From Streptomyces thermodiastaticus (lineage in GTDB: Bacteria; Actinomycetota; Actinomycetes; Streptomycetales; Streptomycetaceae), in contig NZ_BNBV01000039.1 of assembly GCF_014656135.1 (NCBI RefSeq), forward strand, positions 1 to 44,641: a stretch of 44,641 nt of DNA, read 5' to 3'. This document shows positions 41,458-44,641 of the stretch, piece after piece. Under the pieces are notes generated by a model, which saw only the letters and a program-made list of their open reading frames with translations, ran no database searches and was not told the origin of the DNA. The position numbers and the translations under genes were made by a program. The number at the start of each line of letters is the position of its first letter. The stretch's first letter is position 1.

Positions 41458-41913
41458 TCAGAGGTCGAACTCGTGCGGCGGCAGCCCCAGCGCGAAGCAG
41501 GCGTCCCGGACCACGGCACGCTCGGTGGCGTCGAAGTCGCCGTCGGCGCCACCGATGACGATGCCGATCTGGATCACGGCACGGGCCTCGGCCGGCTTCT
41601 TCTTCGCCTTGGCGACCTCCTGCAGCATGCTCACCTTGCCGAAGTCGAAGTCGGCCGTGAGCTTGTTGAGGTTGTCCTCGAAGCGACGCTGAAGGTCGGC
41701 GGCGGGGAAGTTCTGCAGCACCTCGTTGGTGAAGATCAGCTGGGCGACCCGCTGCCGCTCCGCGGGGTCGATCCGCCCGTCGGCCGCGGCGACCAGGGCG
41801 CACATCGCCATGCTCGCGTCCCGGAACGCGCCGCTGGTCAGCTCGTTCTTCTTCGCGACCAGCTGGCTCTGCATCTGCGCCGCCGAGTCCTTGATGCGAT
41901 CCCACAGGGCCAT
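41458..41913 (-). CDS. TerB-family tellurite-resistance-like protein
   Basis: Protein of 151 residues, cytosolic and helical. It starts MALWDRIKDSAAQMQSQLVA; the repeated acidic helices MCALVAAADGRIDPAERQRV and GIVIGGADGDFDATERAVVR each carry the DG-(R/D)-(I/F)-D-x-x-E metal-binding pattern of TerB. With the TerD-like protein at 39 kb it forms part of a ter-type stress set; no terC is in view. A TTCTACA palindrome lies just upstream. Confidence 0.93.
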   Translation of the reverse strand: MALWDRIKDSAAQMQSQLVAKKNELTSGAFRDASMAMCALVAAADGRIDPAERQRVAQLIFTNEVLQNFPAADLQRRFEDNLNKLTADFDFGKVSMLQEVAKAKKKPAEARAVIQIGIVIGGADGDFDATERAVVRDACFALGLPPHEFDL

Positions 41914-41935
41914 GCCGACTCCCTCACGCCGTCAG

Positions 41936-41953
41936 TTCTACAACAATGTAGAA
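41936..41953. promoter_or_regulatory. Operator-like palindrome TTCTACA-ACAA-TGTAGAA upstream of terB
   Basis: Perfect 7-bp arms lie 22 bases before the TerB start. TACA/TGTA half-sites are typical of BlaI/CopY repressors, although those usually have a two-base centre rather than four. The nearby BlaI protein is a candidate binder; this is inference. Confidence 0.5.
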
Positions 41954-42019
41954 GTTAGCAGGCCGGGTGATCACCGCGTGCCCCGATCGCGTCCTGTGCG
42001 AAGGGTTTCGGCCGCGACG

Positions 42020-42310
42020 GCACCTCCGTCGGCAACGTGGGCGGCGCCGCCGCCGGTGACCTCGGCCCGGGCCGCCAGTGGTGTGCTGTGGCTCCACCTC
42101 GGCTACGACGAGGGCACCTTCGCCTCGCGCACCCGGATCGGCGGCGGCTGGAACGCCTACAGCCACCTCGTCGGCTTCGGCGACGGCAACCGCGACGGCC
42201 GCCCCGACCTGTTCGCCTACGACAAGACCCACAACCTGACGTACTTCTGTCCCGCACCGGCGACTGGAAGGCCGCCTTCGCCGCCCGCAAACCCTCCGCC
42301 TCCCCGAGTG
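42020..42310 (+). pseudogene. Remnant of an FG-GAP/VCBS repeat protein, frameshifted
   Basis: One frame reads SGVLWLHLGYDEGTFASRTR, IGGGWNAYSHLVGFGDGNRD and GRPDLFAYDKTHNLTYF, a typical repeat of secreted Streptomyces FG-GAP proteins with Ca2+-binding DGNRDGRPD. At about 42248 the sequence breaks and the next frame continues RTGDWKAAFAARKP, the normal continuation. Upstream, GDL is in a different frame from SGVLWLH, suggesting a second lesion. There is no start codon or signal peptide. Only about one repeat is left, between TerB and EfeO. Confidence 0.8.
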
Positions 42311-42477
42311 GCAGCTCCTCCGCCCACCAGATGCTCGACGACGCGAACGCGGCGATGCGCAGCTGCCGGCCGTCGTCCGGGACCGGGCGTGTCCGTGGAC
42401 ACGCGTCCTGGTCGCCGATGGGGGTGACGACCAGCTCTCCGGCCGTGCGGAGCGGGTCCGGCCGGTGAAGCCGAAGG

Positions 42478-42513
42478 GAACAGTTGGTCATGGGTTGCTT
42501 TGGACGACTGTTC
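42478..42513. promoter_or_regulatory. Inverted repeat GAACAGT-N22-ACTGTTC upstream of efeO
   Basis: Perfect 7-bp arms at 42478-42484 and 42507-42513 flank the likely -35 area of a TAGCAT -10 (42531-42536), 62 bases before the efeO start. It could be an operator for efeOB. It does not match the DtxR/DmdR iron box that I know. Confidence 0.4.
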
Positions 42514-42530
42514 GAGCCGGTGCGGGTGCC

Positions 42531-42536
42531 TAGCAT
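42531..42536 (+). promoter_or_regulatory. Candidate -10 (TAGCAT) for efeO
   Basis: TAGCAT fits TAnnnT and lies 38 bases before the efeO ATG. The -35 is unclear (TGTTCG, 16-base spacer). Confidence 0.35.
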
Positions 42537-42574
42537 GAGGCGGTGACGAACGGAACGTCCGGAGGAGGACCGGA

Positions 42575-43771
42575 ATGACCGTGTCCGTCCCCGGACCGCG
42601 CTCGCGTCTGCTGTGGGCGGTCACCGGTGTCGTCGCGGTGCTCGCCGTGGTGGCCACGGTGGCCTGGACGAGCGGACGGCACCACTCCCGCGCCGGCGCG
42701 GACGGACTGCCGCACACGGCGGTCGAGGTGTCCCGCAGCCGGTGCGGTCGGGGCTGGACGGATCCGGCACCCGGCCTGCGCGTGTTCGAGCTGCACAACA
42801 CGTCCGGCGCGGCCACCGAGGTGATGCTGGAGAACCCGGCGACCCACGCCGTGTACGGCGAGGTCGAGGACGTCGGCCCGGGCACCACACGAGAGCTGAC
42901 GGTCCGCATCGGCACGGGTACGTACGCCTTCCTGTGCGTCCCCGACGACGCCGACGCGCTCACCGGTCCGACCGTACGCGTCGTGGGCGGGACCGCGTCT
43001 CCGGCGGCGGTCCCGGTCACCGAGCACGACCTGATTCCGCCGACGCTCGGCTACCAGACGTGGGTGGGGCAGGGCCTTACCGAGGTGGTGCGGCTCACCG
43101 GCCGCCTGCGGGCGGCGATCGACCGCGGTGACCTCGCCGCCGCGCGGTCCGCATGGCTGCCGGCCCACCTGGAGTACGAGCGGCTCGGCGCGGCCTACGA
43201 CGCTTTCGGCGACGCGGACCAGGCCGTCAACGGCACGGACGCCGGGCTGCCCGGCGGCGTGCACGACCCGGACTTCGCCGGATTCCACCGCATCGAGTAC
43301 GGGCTCTGGCACGGGCAGTCCGCCGCCGCGCTGCGCGCGCCGGCGGCGGCACTGGTCAAGGCCGTGACCGGGCTGCGGGACAGCTGGGCGCAGACCCGCA
43401 TGGACCCCGCCCAGCTGGGCCTGCGCGCGCACGAGATCCTGGAGAACACCGTGCAGTTCGAGCTGACCGGCCGTACCGACTACGGCAGCGGCAGCAGCCT
43501 CGCCACCGCCCGCGCCAACGTGGACGGCACCCGTGAGGTGCTGTCCCGGCTGCGGCCCGTGCTGGCCACCCGGTACGCCGGTCTCGCGGACCTTCAGCGG
43601 CAGCTGGACCGCACCCAGCGCCTCCTGGACGGGTTCCGCGACGGGGATGTGTGGACGCCGCTGGACCGGCTGACCCGGACGCGGCGCGAGGACGTGAACG
43701 CGGCCGTCAGCGATCTGGTGGAGCGGCTGGCGTCGGTGGCGACCCTGTGCGATCCACGGAGGACGGTGTGA
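42575..43771 (+). CDS. efeO: EfeO-like iron uptake lipoprotein/periplasmic protein
   Basis: Protein of 398 residues; GGAGGAGG precedes ATG 42575. An N-terminal anchor span (about 12-33) leads to a cupredoxin-like domain (45-135, GTTRELTVRIGTGTYAFLCV) and an imelysin-like M75 domain with GFHRIEYGLW (His238, Glu241) and WLPAHLEYERLGAAYDAF. EfeO binds iron outside the membrane for the EfeUOB system. The stop overlaps the efeB GTG (GTGA). An EfeU permease is not upstream; it may lie beyond the right edge or be missing. Confidence 0.9.
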   Translation: MTVSVPGPRSRLLWAVTGVVAVLAVVATVAWTSGRHHSRAGADGLPHTAVEVSRSRCGRGWTDPAPGLRVFELHNTSGAATEVMLENPATHAVYGEVEDVGPGTTRELTVRIGTGTYAFLCVPDDADALTGPTVRVVGGTASPAAVPVTEHDLIPPTLGYQTWVGQGLTEVVRLTGRLRAAIDRGDLAAARSAWLPAHLEYERLGAAYDAFGDADQAVNGTDAGLPGGVHDPDFAGFHRIEYGLWHGQSAAALRAPAAALVKAVTGLRDSWAQTRMDPAQLGLRAHEILENTVQFELTGRTDYGSGSSLATARANVDGTREVLSRLRPVLATRYAGLADLQRQLDRTQRLLDGFRDGDVWTPLDRLTRTRREDVNAAVSDLVERLASVATLCDPRRTV

Positions 43772-44641
43772 GAACAGCCGGTGAGGAGACGGGCGGCGAG
43801 GAGACAGGCCGCACGGCGACGGGCGGGGTCGGCCGACGGGGCTTTCTGCGCGGCGCGGCCCTCGCGGGCACGGGACTCGCCGCGGGCGGTGCGGTCTGTC
43901 TCGCCGGGGCGGCCGACTCCGGGGCGGCCGGCTCCGGACCCGTCGCCGGGCAGCCGTCCGTCGCCCCCTTCCACGGTGTCCACCAGCAGTCGGCCATCGC
44001 CCCTCCACGCCGGGTCACGGCGTTCGCCGCCCTGGACGTGACGGCCGAGAGCCGCAAGGACCTGACGGATCTGCTGCGGATTCTCACCGACCGGGCTCGC
44101 TTCCTGACCTCGGGCGGCACGCCGTCCCCGGTGGGGATCACCGGCCCGCCGGCGGACTCCGGCATCCTCGGTGATCCGCTGCCCGGCGGACAGCTGGCCG
44201 TGACCGTCGGCGTCGGCGCCTCGCTCTTCGACGAGCGGTTCGGCCTGTCGGCGCTGAGGCCCCGGAGGCTCGCCGCCATGCCCGCCTTCCCCGACGACGA
44301 CCTTCAGGCCGAGTGGTGTCACGGCGACCTCAGCCTCCAGCTTCACGCCGACGGCACCGACACCGTGCTGCACGCCCTGCGCGACATCGCCCGGCACACC
44401 CGCGGCGGTCTCCAGGTCCGCTGGCGGATGGACGGTTTCAGCAGCCCGCCCCGGCCGTCGGGCACCCCGCGCAATCTGATGGGGTTCAAGGACGGCATCG
44501 CCAACCCGGACACGGCCAGCACCCGTGAGATGAACCGGCTGGTGTGGGTGGGCCGGGACACGGGCGAGCCGGAGTGGACGGCCGGCGGCAGCTACCAGGT
44601 CGTCCGGCTGATCCGCATGCTGGTGGAGTTCTGGGACCGGG
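43768..44641 (+). CDS. efeB: EfeB-like Dyp-type peroxidase / deferrochelatase, 3' end outside window
   Basis: Open from GTG 43768 to the end of the window (291 residues seen). A twin-arginine signal is at residues 23-45 (GRRGFLRGAALAG then a hydrophobic stretch). The Dyp heme-peroxidase fold starts at VTAFAALDVTAESRKDL; the GxxDG motif is GFKDGIANPD; the distal region WTAGGSYQVVRLIRMLVEFW is at the edge. EfeB releases iron from heme or oxidises Fe2+ outside the membrane and is exported folded by Tat. It is coupled to efeO. The proximal heme His lies downstream of the cut. Confidence 0.92.
   Translation, partial: MRTAGEETGGEETGRTATGGVGRRGFLRGAALAGTGLAAGGAVCLAGAADSGAAGSGPVAGQPSVAPFHGVHQQSAIAPPRRVTAFAALDVTAESRKDLTDLLRILTDRARFLTSGGTPSPVGITGPPADSGILGDPLPGGQLAVTVGVGASLFDERFGLSALRPRRLAAMPAFPDDDLQAEWCHGDLSLQLHADGTDTVLHALRDIARHTRGGLQVRWRMDGFSSPPRPSGTPRNLMGFKDGIANPDTASTREMNRLVWVGRDTGEPEWTAGGSYQVVRLIRMLVEFWDR

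Noticed and set aside
42537..42574. DtxR/DmdR iron box near efeO
   Set aside because: No sequence close to the TTAGGTTAGGCTAACCTAA type was found.

Overview
This window is chromosomal DNA from a Streptomyces or a very close actinomycete. It is about 73% GC by eye, with strongly GC-biased third codon positions, many GTG starts and ATGA/GTGA stop-start overlaps. It carries the recognisable actinomycete genes purA, ybaB, recR, a DUF5063 gene, lysC and asd. No rRNA, tRNA, CRISPR array, transposase or integrase gene was seen.

Left part (1-5.5 kb): a truncated alpha/beta hydrolase, a coupled membrane acyltransferase, a NarL-type two-component pair and a cytochrome P450. Next (5.6-19.1 kb) is a housekeeping block: a degenerate diacylglycerol-kinase-like gene divergent from purA; a minus-strand group of GntR regulator plus a large glycosyltransferase/membrane fusion; a class III aminotransferase; a transmembrane Ser/Thr kinase; a SLATT-type membrane protein; ybaB; and recR overlapping a DUF5063 gene.

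Centre (19.3-27.1 kb): lysC has a good internal start for a beta-type regulatory chain. A 16-codon coupled ORF joins it to an asd homologue that lacks the catalytic cysteine. An ECF-like sigma factor coupled to a single-span, possibly anti-sigma, surface protein follows, then SURF1 and an S9 peptidase. At 27.2-29.2 kb lies a double-RCK NAD-binding protein.

The most unusual part is 29.2-32.6 kb. Three small paralogous peptide genes share one leader (MSA-S--EL--L-GE-LPER--LS) and a C-terminal core with two cysteines (ACQ ... C-PAST). They are followed by a 510-residue multi-span M50 (site-2-type) zinc peptidase whose N-terminus resembles a PqqD-like RiPP recognition element. The first peptide has a tract of ten histidines in a Gly-rich stretch. 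This looks like a ribosomal-peptide maturation system with no standard modifying enzyme in view.

Right part (32.7-44.6 kb): an envelope, stress and metal block made of TatA, an LCP cell-wall ligase, ArsR plus an MgtA-type P-ATPase, an extended TerD protein, a GlsB/YeaQ protein, a BlaI regulator with an M56 peptidase, TerB, a broken FG-GAP repeat gene, and efeO-efeB (cut by the window end). Four genes here (tatA, LCP, terD-like, glsB-like) share an upstream box TTGCGCAA-N4-G(C/G)AA, always in the same orientation towards the gene. This suggests a small regulon that I do not recognise.
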